14,155 nucleotides of DNA, from contig JALULB010000072.1 in NCBI GenBank assembly GCA_027041035.1, positions 1-14,155 of the forward strand, given 5' to 3'. Below the pieces are notes generated by a model. That model was given only the letters and a program-made list of their open reading frames with translations. It did no database searches and was not told where the DNA came from. Positions within the stretch are counted from its first letter, which is position 1; each line of letters begins with the position of its first letter. This DNA is from Sedimenticola sp. Its GTDB lineage: Bacteria > Pseudomonadota > Gammaproteobacteria > Chromatiales > Chromatiaceae. Made by a program: the position numbers and the translations under genes. Shown piece by piece: positions 1 to 7,383 of this stretch.

Positions 1-615
1 AACCGCGCCGACCGGCTGGGAGATGGACATGTCGTTGTCGTTCAGCACCACCAGCAGGTTCTCGTCCAACGAGCCGGCATGGTTCAACGCCTCGAAAGCC
101 ATGCCGGCGGACAGTGCGCCATCGCCGATGATCGGCACGACCTGGCGCGAAACCCCTTGCCGACGCGCGGCAATGGCCATGCCCAGGCCGGCGCCGATCG
201 AGGTACTGGAATGACCGGCGCCAAAGGCATCGTATTCGCTTTCGTCGCGACGCAGAAAACCGGACAGCCCGTCCTTGCGCCGCAGGCTGGACATGCGCTC
301 GCGGCGACCGGTGAGGATCTTGTGCGGGTAGGCCTGGTGACCGACATCCCACAGCAGTCGGTCATGCGGGGTATCGAAGACATAGTGCAGCGCGACCGTG
401 AGTTCGACCACGCCCAGCCCGGCCGCCAAGTGACCGCCGGTGCGCGATACCGTCTCGATGAGGAAATCGCGCAGTTCATCGGCCAGTCGCGGCAACTCCT
501 CGGGCGCCAGCCGGCGTAGATCGGCGGGCAGATCGACCTGCCGGAGCAACGCGTGCCTGCTCCCGCCCTCGTCCAGATACGGCGACAGGGCATCAGATGG
601 CAGCGACTGGTTCAT
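1..615 (-). CDS. dxs: 1-deoxy-D-xylulose-5-phosphate synthase, N-terminal part (runs off the window)
   Basis: This is the first 205 codons of Dxs, the thiamine-diphosphate enzyme that joins pyruvate and glyceraldehyde 3-phosphate to start the non-mevalonate isoprenoid pathway. It is cytosolic. The start is the ATG at 615 (MNQSLPSD...). Family landmarks in order are [16 protein letters not shown] (about residue 65), [16 protein letters not shown] (about 98), [16 protein letters not shown] (about 133), and the diphosphate-Mg site GDGALSAG with its downstream LNDNDMSIS near the window edge. The reading frame is open through base 1, so the rest of the protein lies outside. No strong Shine-Dalgarno sequence is visible before the ATG. 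The gene is divergent from the RNA-modification genes to its right. Identification is very secure. Confidence 0.96.
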   Translation of the reverse strand, partial: MNQSLPSDALSPYLDEGGSRHALLRQVDLPADLRRLAPEELPRLADELRDFLIETVSRTGGHLAAGLGVVELTVALHYVFDTPHDRLLWDVGHQAYPHKILTGRRERMSSLRRKDGLSGFLRRDESEYDAFGAGHSSTSIGAGLGMAIAARRQGVSRQVVPIIGDGALSAGMAFEALNHAGSLDENLLVVLNDNDMSISQPVGAV

Positions 616-693
616 ATCAGTATCAAAATGGCGGTTTCCGGACGTGGGTCAGAAAAGATGATTCCAGCGCGATTCCTGATCCGTAAGGTGTTA

Positions 694-699
694 ATTGTA
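694..699 (-). promoter_or_regulatory. Possible -10 box for dxs
   Basis: The minus strand reads TACAAT here, 5 of 6 to the sigma-70 -10 consensus, about 80 bp upstream of the dxs ATG. No convincing -35 hexamer is seen at the right spacing, so this is only a candidate. Confidence 0.25.
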
Positions 700-740
700 C
701 CCCAAATTCGCCACGCCATGCGGCCAGCGGCGAATTTTTG

Positions 741-908
741 CTAGGAGGCTGTCGGGTTATGGGGGATCATAGCGAGGAGGTGGGAGAGCGAGGCCAAATG
801 TTTCCGGTTTTGAGGCGCATAGTGGGCCTATGTAACGAAAAAACGGGGATATTTGGGCCGCCCTCCCATCTTCGCAGTAGATTCATCCATAACCCGACAG
901 GCTCCTAG
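741..908. mobile_element. 168-bp MITE-like palindromic element
   Basis: The ends are 22-bp inverted repeats (741-762 and 887-908) that match at 21 of 22 positions. The outer part reads CTAGGAGsCTGTCGGGTTA. The similarity continues inwards: GGTGGGAGAGCGAGGCCAAAT on the left mirrors the GATGGGAGGGCGGCCCAAAT read from the right. The centre is CATAG-TGGGC-CTATG. The whole element is therefore one imperfect hairpin with no transposase gene, typical of a non-autonomous miniature transposable element. CTAG at both outer edges may be a 4-bp target duplication, as IS5-type elements can make, but CTAG is itself a palindrome, so this is not proof. The right end lies 10 bp before the ATG of the RNA methyltransferase. 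Confidence 0.8.
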
Positions 909-918
909 TATTCCGCCG

Positions 919-1470
919 ATGATAGACCGAGCCACCCGCAAGGCACGCCGCGACAAACGCCAGCAGGCGTTGCGCCGCTACGAAAAACACCGCCAGCGCA
1001 ACGTGCTCGCGCAACCCGGCGCGCACCACTTCGCCATCGTCCTGGATCACCTGAAGGCCGGTTTCAACGTACCGAAGATCTTCCGCAGCGCGGAGGTATT
1101 CGGCGCCAGCGAGGTGCATCTCGTCGGCATCGGCGCATTCGATGTCAACCCGGCAAAGGGTGCGTTCAAGAGCGTGCCGGCGCGTTTTCACGACGACTTC
1201 GGCGCCTGTCATGCCGATCTGCGCGAGCGCGGCTTCTCCCTGTTTGCGCTGGAGGCCGGTTGTGACACGCCGTTGACCGCCGCCGAGTTCCCGGAGCGAA
1301 GCGCTTTCATCTTCGGCCACGAGGAGATTGGGCTGAGCTTCGCTCGCGACGACTACCCCGATGTCGGCTGTCTGGCCATCCCGCAGTTCGGGCGTATCGA
1401 AAGCCTGAACGTCAGCGTTGCCGCCTCGATCGTGATGTATGAATACATCCGCCAACATGCGGCTCGATGA
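919..1470 (+). CDS. SpoU/TrmH-family (SPOUT) RNA methyltransferase
   Basis: A 183-residue protein predicted to transfer a methyl group from S-adenosylmethionine to tRNA or rRNA ribose, in the cytosol. The three SPOUT knot motifs are all present: motif 1 NVPKIFRSAEVFGASEV (residues 50-66, with the invariant Asn and Arg), motif 2 FIFGHEEIGLSF (130-141) and motif 3 CLAIPQFGRIESLNVSVAAS (151-170). The basic N-terminus (RKARRDKRQQALRRYEKHRQR) probably binds RNA. I chose the ATG at 919 because the extra residues of the longer reading frame (from a TTG at 853) come from the adjacent mobile element. There is no clear Shine-Dalgarno sequence. Its 3' end overlaps the next gene. The target nucleotide cannot be read from the sequence. 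Confidence 0.88.
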   Translation: MIDRATRKARRDKRQQALRRYEKHRQRNVLAQPGAHHFAIVLDHLKAGFNVPKIFRSAEVFGASEVHLVGIGAFDVNPAKGAFKSVPARFHDDFGACHADLRERGFSLFALEAGCDTPLTAAEFPERSAFIFGHEEIGLSFARDDYPDVGCLAIPQFGRIESLNVSVAASIVMYEYIRQHAAR

Positions 1471-2527
1471 GCTGATCGTCGGCCAGGGGCTGGCCGGCAG
1501 TCTGCTCGCCTGGCACCTGATCGAGGCCGGTCGCCGGGTCGCGGTCATCGACGACGCCGACCGGGACAACGCCAGCCGCGTGGCCGCCGGCCTGCTGAAC
1601 CCGCTGGCCGGTCGACGCCTGCGCCTGCCCGCCCGGCTGGATCCGGTGCTGGACGCCTCGCTGACGTTGTGGCGGCGCCTGGAACGGGCGTTTGGCCAGA
1701 CCTTCTTTCACCCGCTGCCGATGCTGCGGATATTCCGTGACCGCGAACAGCGGCGTCTGTTCGAGACCCTGCGCCGCGAACCGGCCTACCGCGCCTTCCT
1801 CGCCGGCCGCGCCGAGGTCAACGACGCCATCCTGATGCCGGACGGCGGCTTCATTCAAAGCCAGACCGGCTGGCTGGATACCACCGCATTGCTCGATGCG
1901 CTACGCGCCTGGCTCGTCGAGCGCCATGCGCTGATCGAGACGCGTTGCGACAGCGACGAATTCGTACCACGACCGGATCATGTGCGCTGGCGGGAACGAC
2001 AAGCCGACCGGGTGATCTTCTGCGAGGGCTGGCATCTGCGCCAGAATCACTGGTTCGACTGGCTGCCCTTGCAGCCGGCGAAGGGCGATATCCTCGATCT
2101 GGAGACCCGCGAGCAACTACCAGAGCGCATCATCAACAACGGTTGCTGGGCGATTCCGGCGAGCGCCTGCCGGCTGCGCTTCGGCGCGAGCAACCGGTGG
2201 CGTTTCGACGACAGCCTGCCCGAGACCGCCGGACGCCGCTGGCTGGAACAACAGCTCGCGCGCCTGTTTCGCTATCCCGAACGTTTCCGTGTCCTGACCC
2301 AGCGCGCCGGGGTGCGACCCGGCACCGCCGACCGCCAGCCGTTCATCGGCCGTCATCCCGAGTTTCCCCGACTGCTGGTGTTCAACGGCTTCGGCGCGCG
2401 CGGCACCCTGTTCATGCCATTGCACGCCGACGGCCTGACGCGGCATCTGTGTCGGAACGCGCCTTTGCCGGAGGACGCGGACATTCGACGCTACCATGAG
2501 CGATATGCCTCTCATGCGCCCGGTTGA
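1457..2527 (+). CDS. FAD-dependent oxidoreductase (DAO family, MnmC oxidase-like)
   Basis: About 356 residues with a classic FAD-binding Rossmann start: DELIVGQGLAGSLLAWHLIEAG (GxGxxG at residues 9-14, acidic D32 ending strand 2), then ASRVAAGLLNPLAGRR (39-54). Near the C-terminus GVRPGTADRQPFIGRHP and VFNGFGARGTLFMPLHAD are the usual DAO-fold flavin and substrate segments. The nearest functional analogue I see is the C-terminal oxidase of MnmC, which converts cmnm5U to nm5U in tRNA; glycine oxidase- or DadA-like enzymes are alternatives. The start is uncertain: ATG 1457 (14-bp overlap with the upstream gene) or ATG 1439 (32-bp overlap), neither with a clear ribosome binding site. It overlaps the downstream methyltransferase gene by 32 bp, implying translational coupling. 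The tRNA role is inferred from context. Confidence 0.8.
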   Translation: MRLDELIVGQGLAGSLLAWHLIEAGRRVAVIDDADRDNASRVAAGLLNPLAGRRLRLPARLDPVLDASLTLWRRLERAFGQTFFHPLPMLRIFRDREQRRLFETLRREPAYRAFLAGRAEVNDAILMPDGGFIQSQTGWLDTTALLDALRAWLVERHALIETRCDSDEFVPRPDHVRWRERQADRVIFCEGWHLRQNHWFDWLPLQPAKGDILDLETREQLPERIINNGCWAIPASACRLRFGASNRWRFDDSLPETAGRRWLEQQLARLFRYPERFRVLTQRAGVRPGTADRQPFIGRHPEFPRLLVFNGFGARGTLFMPLHADGLTRHLCRNAPLPEDADIRRYHERYASHAPG

Positions 2528-3071
2528 ACTGGTCCAGGATTTCATCGGGAAACACCTGAAACCCGCCGATATCGCCATCGACGCCACCGCCGGCAACGGC
2601 CATGACAGTTGTTTCCTCGCCCGCCTGGTAGGCTCCGAGGGCCATGTGTTCTGTATCGACATCCAGGCAGAGGCGCTGGCGAACACAGCCCACCGCCTGG
2701 CCGCCGAACAGCTTGACCGGCGCACGACACTGATCCAGGGCGATCACGCGCGACTGACGCAACTCATCCCACTCGACACGCAGCCGCGCATCCGCGCCAT
2801 CATGTTCAACCTCGGCTATCTGCCAGGCGGCGACAAACGCATTGTCACCCGCGCCGACAGCACCCGCGCCGCGATCCGCGCCGCGTTGACGCTGCTGCCG
2901 GAGACCGGCGTGATGAGCATCGTCAGCTATCGCGGTCATCCCGGTGGGCAGGCCGATCACGACGCCGTCGCCGCCACACTCGCCGAGCGCGGTCGTCGCT
3001 ACCGTTGCGAGGAAACTCCGGGCGACGGGCCCGTCGCCTGGCTGATTGGATCAGGCTATTCGGCCGATTGA
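2496..3071 (+). CDS. mnmM: Class I SAM methyltransferase, YtqB/MnmM family
   Basis: A 191-residue Rossmann-fold methyltransferase. Motif I is AIDATAGNGHDSCFLARLVG (27-46) and the acidic residue after strand 2 is in VFCIDIQ (51-57). The family-specific motif is AIMFNLGYLPGGDKRIVT (101-118), with SYRGHPGG following at about 144. The NLGYLPGGD block is typical of YtqB-type proteins. In Bacillus subtilis this family (MnmM) methylates nm5s2U to mnm5s2U at tRNA position 34; older databases label it rRNA methylase. Alternative in-frame ATGs lie at 2505 and 2514, since no strong ribosome binding site decides between them. It starts inside the end of the FAD oxidoreductase gene, so the two are probably made together. 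Family assignment is strong; the exact tRNA substrate here is inferred. Confidence 0.85.
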   Translation: MSDMPLMRPVELVQDFIGKHLKPADIAIDATAGNGHDSCFLARLVGSEGHVFCIDIQAEALANTAHRLAAEQLDRRTTLIQGDHARLTQLIPLDTQPRIRAIMFNLGYLPGGDKRIVTRADSTRAAIRAALTLLPETGVMSIVSYRGHPGGQADHDAVAATLAERGRRYRCEETPGDGPVAWLIGSGYSAD

Positions 3072-3103
3072 GAATTTCATCCCGCCGGCACCGGTGGCTG
3101 GGT

Positions 3104-3109
3104 TATAAT
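3104..3109 (+). promoter_or_regulatory. -10 box of the aroG promoter
   Basis: A perfect TATAAT in the 75-bp gap between the methyltransferase stop and the aroG ATG, 38 bp before the start codon. No good -35 hexamer is found at 16-18 bp (TTGAGA at 3068 is 30 bp away), so an activator or a weak -35 may be involved. A possible degenerate counterpart (TATATAATCCC) lies before the aroG relic near 7997. Confidence 0.5.
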
Positions 3110-3146
3110 CGCAAGCCCTTTCCAACCCGGCCCGACAACACCAGCC

Positions 3147-4217
3147 ATGTATCATACAGACGATTTGCGCATCACCGGCATCAAGGATGTTTCCTCGCCG
3201 GCCCGGATCCGCGAGGAATTCCCGATCACCGAGACGGCCGCAAACACGGTTTTTCGCGCGCGCCGCGACATCCAGCGCATTCTGCAGGGCGAGGACGATC
3301 GCCTGCTGGTCATCGTCGGTCCCTGCTCGGTGCATGACACCGAAGCCGCGATGGACTACGCGCGACGCCTGGCCGAGGTTCAAAAGAGCCTGAAGAGCGA
3401 CCTGATGATCGTGATGCGCGTCTATTTCGAGAAGCCGCGCACCACCGTTGGCTGGAAGGGCCTGATCAACGACCCCGACCTGGATGACAGCTTCCATATC
3501 AACAAGGGACTGCGCCTGGCGCGCAAGCTGCTGCTCGACATCAATGAACTCGGCCTGCCGACCGGCACCGAGTATCTCGACCTGATCAGCCCGCAATACA
3601 TCGCCGACCTGATCAGCTGGGGCGCGATCGGCGCGCGCACCACCGAAAGCCAGGGACACCGCGAACTGGCCTCTGGACTGTCCTGCCCGGTCGGCTTCAA
3701 GAACGGCACCGACGGCACCCTGCGCATCGCCGTCGACGCCATCCAGGCCGCGCAACGCCCACATGTCTTCATGTCGCTGACCAAGGAAGGCACCTCGGCG
3801 ATCTTCGAGACCTCCGGCAACAGCGACACTCACGTCATCCTGCGCGGCGGGAGAAAAACCAACTATGATGCCGCGAGCATCGACGAGGCTGCCGCCGAGA
3901 TCGAACGCGCGAACCAACGGCCCGCGATCATGGTCGACTTCAGCCACGCGAACAGCCAGAAACAGTATCAACGTCAGGTCGAGGTCGGGAAGGATGTCGC
4001 CGCGCAACTCAGCGCCGGCGACGAGCGCATCATCGGCGTGATGATCGAATCCCACCTGGTCGGCGGTCGCCAGGACTGCATCCCCGGTAAGCCACTGACC
4101 TACGGCCAGAGCATCACCGATGCCTGCCTGCCATGGGACGACACCAAGCCGCTGCTGGAGATCCTCGCCGAAGCCGTGCGCCAACGACGCAACGTCACCG
4201 CCGGCACCGAGGCGTAG
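3147..4217 (+). CDS. aroG: 3-deoxy-7-phosphoheptulonate (DAHP) synthase, AroG type
   Basis: A 356-residue class I DAHP synthase that condenses phosphoenolpyruvate with erythrose 4-phosphate, the first step of the shikimate pathway in the cytosol. The N-terminus YHTDDLRITGIKDVSSPA and the following AANTVFRARRDIQRIL resemble E. coli AroG rather than AroF. Active-site landmarks are GPCSVHD (58-64, metal-ligand Cys60), RVYFEKPRTTVGWKGLINDP, GAIGARTTESQ.HRELASGLS, PVGFKNGTDGT, the DFSHANS motif with the metal His, and IGVMIESHL with the metal Glu. The length is normal. It has its own -10 box and is not obviously part of the upstream overlapping set. A decayed copy of its last third lies at 8036-8276. 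Whether it is feedback-inhibited by Phe, Tyr or Trp is not decided. Confidence 0.95.
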   Translation: MYHTDDLRITGIKDVSSPARIREEFPITETAANTVFRARRDIQRILQGEDDRLLVIVGPCSVHDTEAAMDYARRLAEVQKSLKSDLMIVMRVYFEKPRTTVGWKGLINDPDLDDSFHINKGLRLARKLLLDINELGLPTGTEYLDLISPQYIADLISWGAIGARTTESQGHRELASGLSCPVGFKNGTDGTLRIAVDAIQAAQRPHVFMSLTKEGTSAIFETSGNSDTHVILRGGRKTNYDAASIDEAAAEIERANQRPAIMVDFSHANSQKQYQRQVEVGKDVAAQLSAGDERIIGVMIESHLVGGRQDCIPGKPLTYGQSITDACLPWDDTKPLLEILAEAVRQRRNVTAGTEA

Positions 4218-4375
4218 TGCAGCCTCCGTCAGGTCCACCCCTGCTGACCATCTGAATTTTTCACGCCCCGGACCTCGACAGCGGCGCGCCACGATTCGCT
4301 GAAGATTCCCAAGAGTCGATGATCTGGTAGACTGCTCACGTGCCAAAACCCGCGAGATGATCTACCACCTTGAAA

Positions 4376-5311
4376 CTACCTTCGCAGCCACTTACGTATC
4401 TTCGATCTCAGACCCAATCTCGTAAGTAACTCCCCGCTGAATGCCGCAAAGCGATCCAGGCCGGCATGTAGATGTAACATAAAATATGTAGATGGTTTTT
4501 TCTTCAGGCAAAACACGTTGGCACAGGTTATGTGGTCTGTACCAAAGCGACGCTTGTGTTCACCATCGCCTTCCGTGAAATCGAGTAATCTATAACGCTG
4601 CTCAGCGAATAGATCCTCGATAGCAAGCCAATGCAGCACCGTACCGGCTGACCATTTCGCATATTCTGGATCGTAGCCAAGATAATCGTAAAGCAGCATA
4701 TCTTCTACAATTCTCAACAAAAGGTAGGAAATCGGCCTATCTTCGTAAAGCAGAACGAACCCACGGACACCATCATTCGCCGCGGCGTTACGTAATTGAG
4801 TGAAATACTCCTGATTATCGGGTAGCCCAGCATCCAGCAATCTTTCCTGATATGTGTCTGCGGAGACCTTACGTGCGAATCGATAAAACTCTTCTATTTC
4901 ACCCGCAGACCGGTACGCACGAAAATCAATACTGCCACCACTAGCTTCGGAAAATTTACGGATCTTTCGACGAATGGTCGATCGGGTTTTCGATCGAAAG
5001 CCTTTCGTATAATCTTCGAAACTCTGCCGCATATTAATATAATGACGAAGGAATGTTTTCGGCGTGTAGATATAGTAGCCATCCCTCGCCTCCAACAGCG
5101 GTCTTGCCGTTGTAACTGGCAGGCCACGGATCGCGTAGCCTGACATGTCGGATTCCAGTACTTTGTCAGGCGGCAACGACATGTCACTACCTTCGTTGCC
5201 CAGACCCACCTCACAGGCCAGGACTTTGAAATGCATGGTACCGAATATAAGATCGCCGATCTGGAACTTCAGCATCTGTTCGGAAACGTGCCAGTCCTGA
5301 GCCATAGTCAT
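4376..5311 (-). CDS. CelD/FemAB-like GNAT-fold acyltransferase
   Basis: A 311-residue protein with the layout of the CelD/BcsL (BioF2-like, FemAB-related) acetyltransferase family. It has a basic helix SKTRSTIRRKIRKFSEASGG (107-126), then the GNAT-like core FYRFARKVSADTYQERLLDAGLP (142-164), RGFVLLYEDRPISYLLLRI (183-201), LLYDYLGYDPEYAKWSAGTVL (206-226, acyl-CoA loop) and YRLLDFTEGDGEHKRRFGTD (240-259). Members are usually found near exopolysaccharide or surface-glycan genes and are thought to acylate sugars or amino groups. The substrate is unknown. There is no signal peptide or membrane segment, so it is probably cytosolic. Its ATG overlaps the stop of the upstream deacetylase gene (ATGA, 5308-5311), so the pair is translationally coupled. 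The DNA is AT-richer than the flanking aroG and tRNA-modification genes. Confidence 0.72.
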   Translation of the reverse strand: MTMAQDWHVSEQMLKFQIGDLIFGTMHFKVLACEVGLGNEGSDMSLPPDKVLESDMSGYAIRGLPVTTARPLLEARDGYYIYTPKTFLRHYINMRQSFEDYTKGFRSKTRSTIRRKIRKFSEASGGSIDFRAYRSAGEIEEFYRFARKVSADTYQERLLDAGLPDNQEYFTQLRNAAANDGVRGFVLLYEDRPISYLLLRIVEDMLLYDYLGYDPEYAKWSAGTVLHWLAIEDLFAEQRYRLLDFTEGDGEHKRRFGTDHITCANVFCLKKKPSTYFMLHLHAGLDRFAAFSGELLTRLGLRSKIRKWLRR

Positions 5312-6264
5312 GGCAGACGCCCCCAGGCTTGTTCTACAAGCCGGGTTAGCGTTGGCAATGCGCCGCAGTGTAGTTGGCTGAACTCTCCATCCACTGGCCG
5401 CAGTCGTGGAGAACGGAAATCGATAGTCGTAAATCGCTCGTTATTTTTTGACAGGTACTCACAAAACTTAACGAATCGACCCACAACAACGGAACTTTTC
5501 CGAGTCTTTGAATCGTTCAGCATCTCGGCGGAATGCGTAAGTAAAACCAAGTGCTGCCATTTTTCCTGAAACGCATGATTCAGTATCGCTATGAGTTCAC
5601 CAAGAGAGCAAGCCGTAATCTGCATGGGACGTTGCCGCCCAATACCATCCCGGAAGATAGTCATCGGGACCTCGAGTATATCGCGCACAATTTCGGCCTG
5701 ATATATGGGTGGATTGAGATCAATCTCACAGGCGGGTTGGTTGCTGTTATAGCTTGAATCGATACCTATATTCGAGGTTGAAAGGGCCCGCAGCGTATCG
5801 AAGTTCGCACCAAAATTACCCGCTCTAAATGCATGCAACTTGGGGGCACCAGCAAGCCGGAGAAGTTCGCTTGCTTTATCCAGTAACACAACCTGTTCAT
5901 CATAACTGAAATAACGAATATGCTGCCTTTTTTCATTAACTTCAGGGAAGAGTGGCAATTTGGCTTCGTCTACCCACTCTGTATGTAGATGTAACTCTAC
6001 CGACTGCCCCGCATCAAGAATTGTCCCAACAATCTCCGCCAATGAATCTGGACCAAAACGTAACGCAAATAAAGGTTCAACAAAAAATGTTGCTTTTAGT
6101 TCGTTATCTTTTAGTACCCGGAGGAGAAACGGTAGACCATATTCACCACTTGGGGTCTTACCGTATATATATTTTTTCAGTGCATCCGGAAAGCATGCAT
6201 CCAGACTCTTCCAGCCATTGCACCAGAGTTCCGTGTCGACGGTAATCAAGATAGATAAACTCAT
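5308..6264 (-). CDS. Polysaccharide deacetylase-like protein (CE4, WalW-like)
   Basis: A 318-residue protein of the NodB/CE4 fold. Motif 1 is ILITVDTELW (5-14; D10, E12), followed by LKATFFVEPLFA (56-67). Motif 2 is VELHLHTEWVDE (89-100; metal ligands H92 and H94) and motif 3 is LHAFRAGNFGAN (143-154; R147), with LLTHSAEM near residue 240. The HxH form and the lack of a signal peptide resemble WalW-type enzymes of lipopolysaccharide gene clusters, which act in the cytosol on precursor sugars, rather than secreted chitin or peptidoglycan deacetylases. Its ATG at 6264 follows an AAGGAT ribosome binding site at about 7 bp. It heads the two-gene leftward unit and is divergent from the methyltransferase gene. 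The sugar substrate is not known. Confidence 0.78.
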   Translation of the reverse strand: MSLSILITVDTELWCNGWKSLDACFPDALKKYIYGKTPSGEYGLPFLLRVLKDNELKATFFVEPLFALRFGPDSLAEIVGTILDAGQSVELHLHTEWVDEAKLPLFPEVNEKRQHIRYFSYDEQVVLLDKASELLRLAGAPKLHAFRAGNFGANFDTLRALSTSNIGIDSSYNSNQPACEIDLNPPIYQAEIVRDILEVPMTIFRDGIGRQRPMQITACSLGELIAILNHAFQEKWQHLVLLTHSAEMLNDSKTRKSSVVVGRFVKFCEYLSKNNERFTTIDFRSPRLRPVDGEFSQLHCGALPTLTRLVEQAWGRLP

Positions 6265-6435
6265 AAATCATCCTTAAAGTTGTCCATATATTCCATGAAC
6301 TCGGCAAATGGGAGAGCCGAGAAAAAAAGCTATCACGGAGCACGATAATTTCATGCAAATCTGTCAGTTACGATATCCACGACATCTTCGACTACCGTCG
6401 TCCGCATCGATTCCGATAAGGTTGCGAATCGCATT

Positions 6436-6463
6436 TTTACGCTAACCTGCTGATTATTATAGT
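6436..6463 (+). promoter_or_regulatory. Possible sigma-70 promoter for the methyltransferase-acetyltransferase pair
   Basis: TTTACG (6436-6441) and TATAGT (6458-6463) are separated by 16 bp in an AT-rich stretch. Both hexamers are imperfect. The leader to the chosen ATG would be about 190 nt. Confidence 0.3.
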
Positions 6464-6479
6464 TTTTATAGCCAATAAA

Positions 6480-6495
6480 GAATCATACATGATTC
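6480..6495. promoter_or_regulatory. Perfect 16-bp palindrome, operator-like
   Basis: GAATCAT-AC-ATGATTC has 7-bp arms with a 2-bp centre. It sits between two divergent genes and just downstream of the candidate -10 box, a position where a dimeric repressor could act. No T-tract follows it, so it is not a terminator. Confidence 0.4.
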
Positions 6496-6661
6496 CCTAG
6501 AAGCATTGTCCTATACTTGCTTATACAGCGCGTACATTTAGATGCTAACATATCGGACGACTCACTTGCCACACACTACTTCGACCCGTTTGTATTCGGC
6601 GGTGGAGGCAGGTGTTGTTCTTCGGCTAGTACTTCCACACAGACAGGGAATCGATATAAAG

Positions 6662-7381
6662 ATGGCTATCTTCAAACGTATCAAATCAGCATGGCAACGT
6701 CATGGCGCCGCCGGCTTCCCGAAGTTGCTTTATAAGAACATCAAGTACTATGCAACGAACATGCCATACCGAAAACATGCTTTAAAGTCCGAATTCGATG
6801 ACGCACATAAAACCGACACCGAAGCCATCAGGGAGATCGGTTCAATGGATATCCAGTCGGATAACGCGCAGTATGCGGTACGCTACCAGCCTTCACCGAT
6901 TGGATTAACAACACAACTACTGAATGCACTGGATATCGAGTTCGATCAATATACTTTTATCGATTTCGGCGCCGGGAAAGGGAGGGTATTGATGCTGGCA
7001 TCGGCGTTACCGTTTCGGCGCGTGGTGGGGGTGGAGTTCTGCGCCGAACTACAGCAGACGGCTTTAACCAATATCGCGACATTGGAACCGAAGCAGATTG
7101 CCACGGAAGAAGTAACCTGTATTCATGATGATGTGACACGTTTCTCATTGCCGGAAACGCCACTTGTTTGTTATTTCTACAATCCATTTGGCGAAGTGGT
7201 GATGAGGCAGGTTGTACAGCGTTTGGAGAAAAGTATCCGTGACAACCCTCGGGATATACTTGTCTTATACCTGGATCCAGCCTGGAGCACACTGTTCGAC
7301 GACCCATCCCGCTGGTCGATATCCGATCAACAGCCAGGCTACTTGATTGTTCGTGCAAATCTCCACTCACAGGATACATAG
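6662..7381 (+). CDS. Class I SAM-dependent methyltransferase
   Basis: From the ATG at 6662 this is 239 residues. The SAM-binding motif I YTFIDFGAGKGRVLMLAS is at 97-114, the acidic residue after strand 2 is E125 in VVGVEF, an acidic HDD lies at 155-157, and motif IV is the family-typical YFYNPFGEVV (171-180). The basic N-terminus (MAIFKRIKSAWQRHG) resembles that of the small methyltransferases commonly found in polysaccharide clusters, preceded by QYAVRYQPSPIG. The substrate is unknown. I prefer this start to the upstream open frame (from 6542) because similarity begins here and an AGGGA lies 12 bp upstream, although the spacing is long. The GNAT gene follows after 2 bp, so both are probably co-transcribed. 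Confidence 0.75.
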   Translation: MAIFKRIKSAWQRHGAAGFPKLLYKNIKYYATNMPYRKHALKSEFDDAHKTDTEAIREIGSMDIQSDNAQYAVRYQPSPIGLTTQLLNALDIEFDQYTFIDFGAGKGRVLMLASALPFRRVVGVEFCAELQQTALTNIATLEPKQIATEEVTCIHDDVTRFSLPETPLVCYFYNPFGEVVMRQVVQRLEKSIRDNPRDILVLYLDPAWSTLFDDPSRWSISDQQPGYLIVRANLHSQDT

Positions 7382-7383
7382 AA

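Larger units (their letters stand above)
6265..6661. other. Divergent intergenic region, 397 bp, AT-rich
   Basis: The region separates the leftward deacetylase gene from the rightward methyltransferase gene and must hold both promoters. A perfect palindrome lies at 6480-6495, with a possible sigma-70 pair just before it. The methyltransferase reading frame is open back to 6542, but the segment 6542-6661 encodes residues with no family resemblance and looks like leader. Nothing else was recognised. Confidence 0.6.

Noticed and set aside
741..908. Reading the long palindrome as a transcription terminator
   Set aside because: It is too long, has mismatches and loops, lacks a T-run after the stem and has terminal repeats typical of a transposable element.
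883..1569. 228-codon minus-strand frame over the SpoU-family gene
   Set aside because: It is antisense to a methyltransferase with all three SPOUT motifs and starts inside the mobile element.
3051..4346. 431-codon minus-strand frame over aroG
   Set aside because: It is antisense to a complete, highly conserved DAHP synthase and shows no family motif.
6542..6661. Longer N-terminus for the methyltransferase (40 extra residues)
   Set aside because: The added residues show no similarity to this family, and the basic MAIFKRIK start matches its usual beginning.
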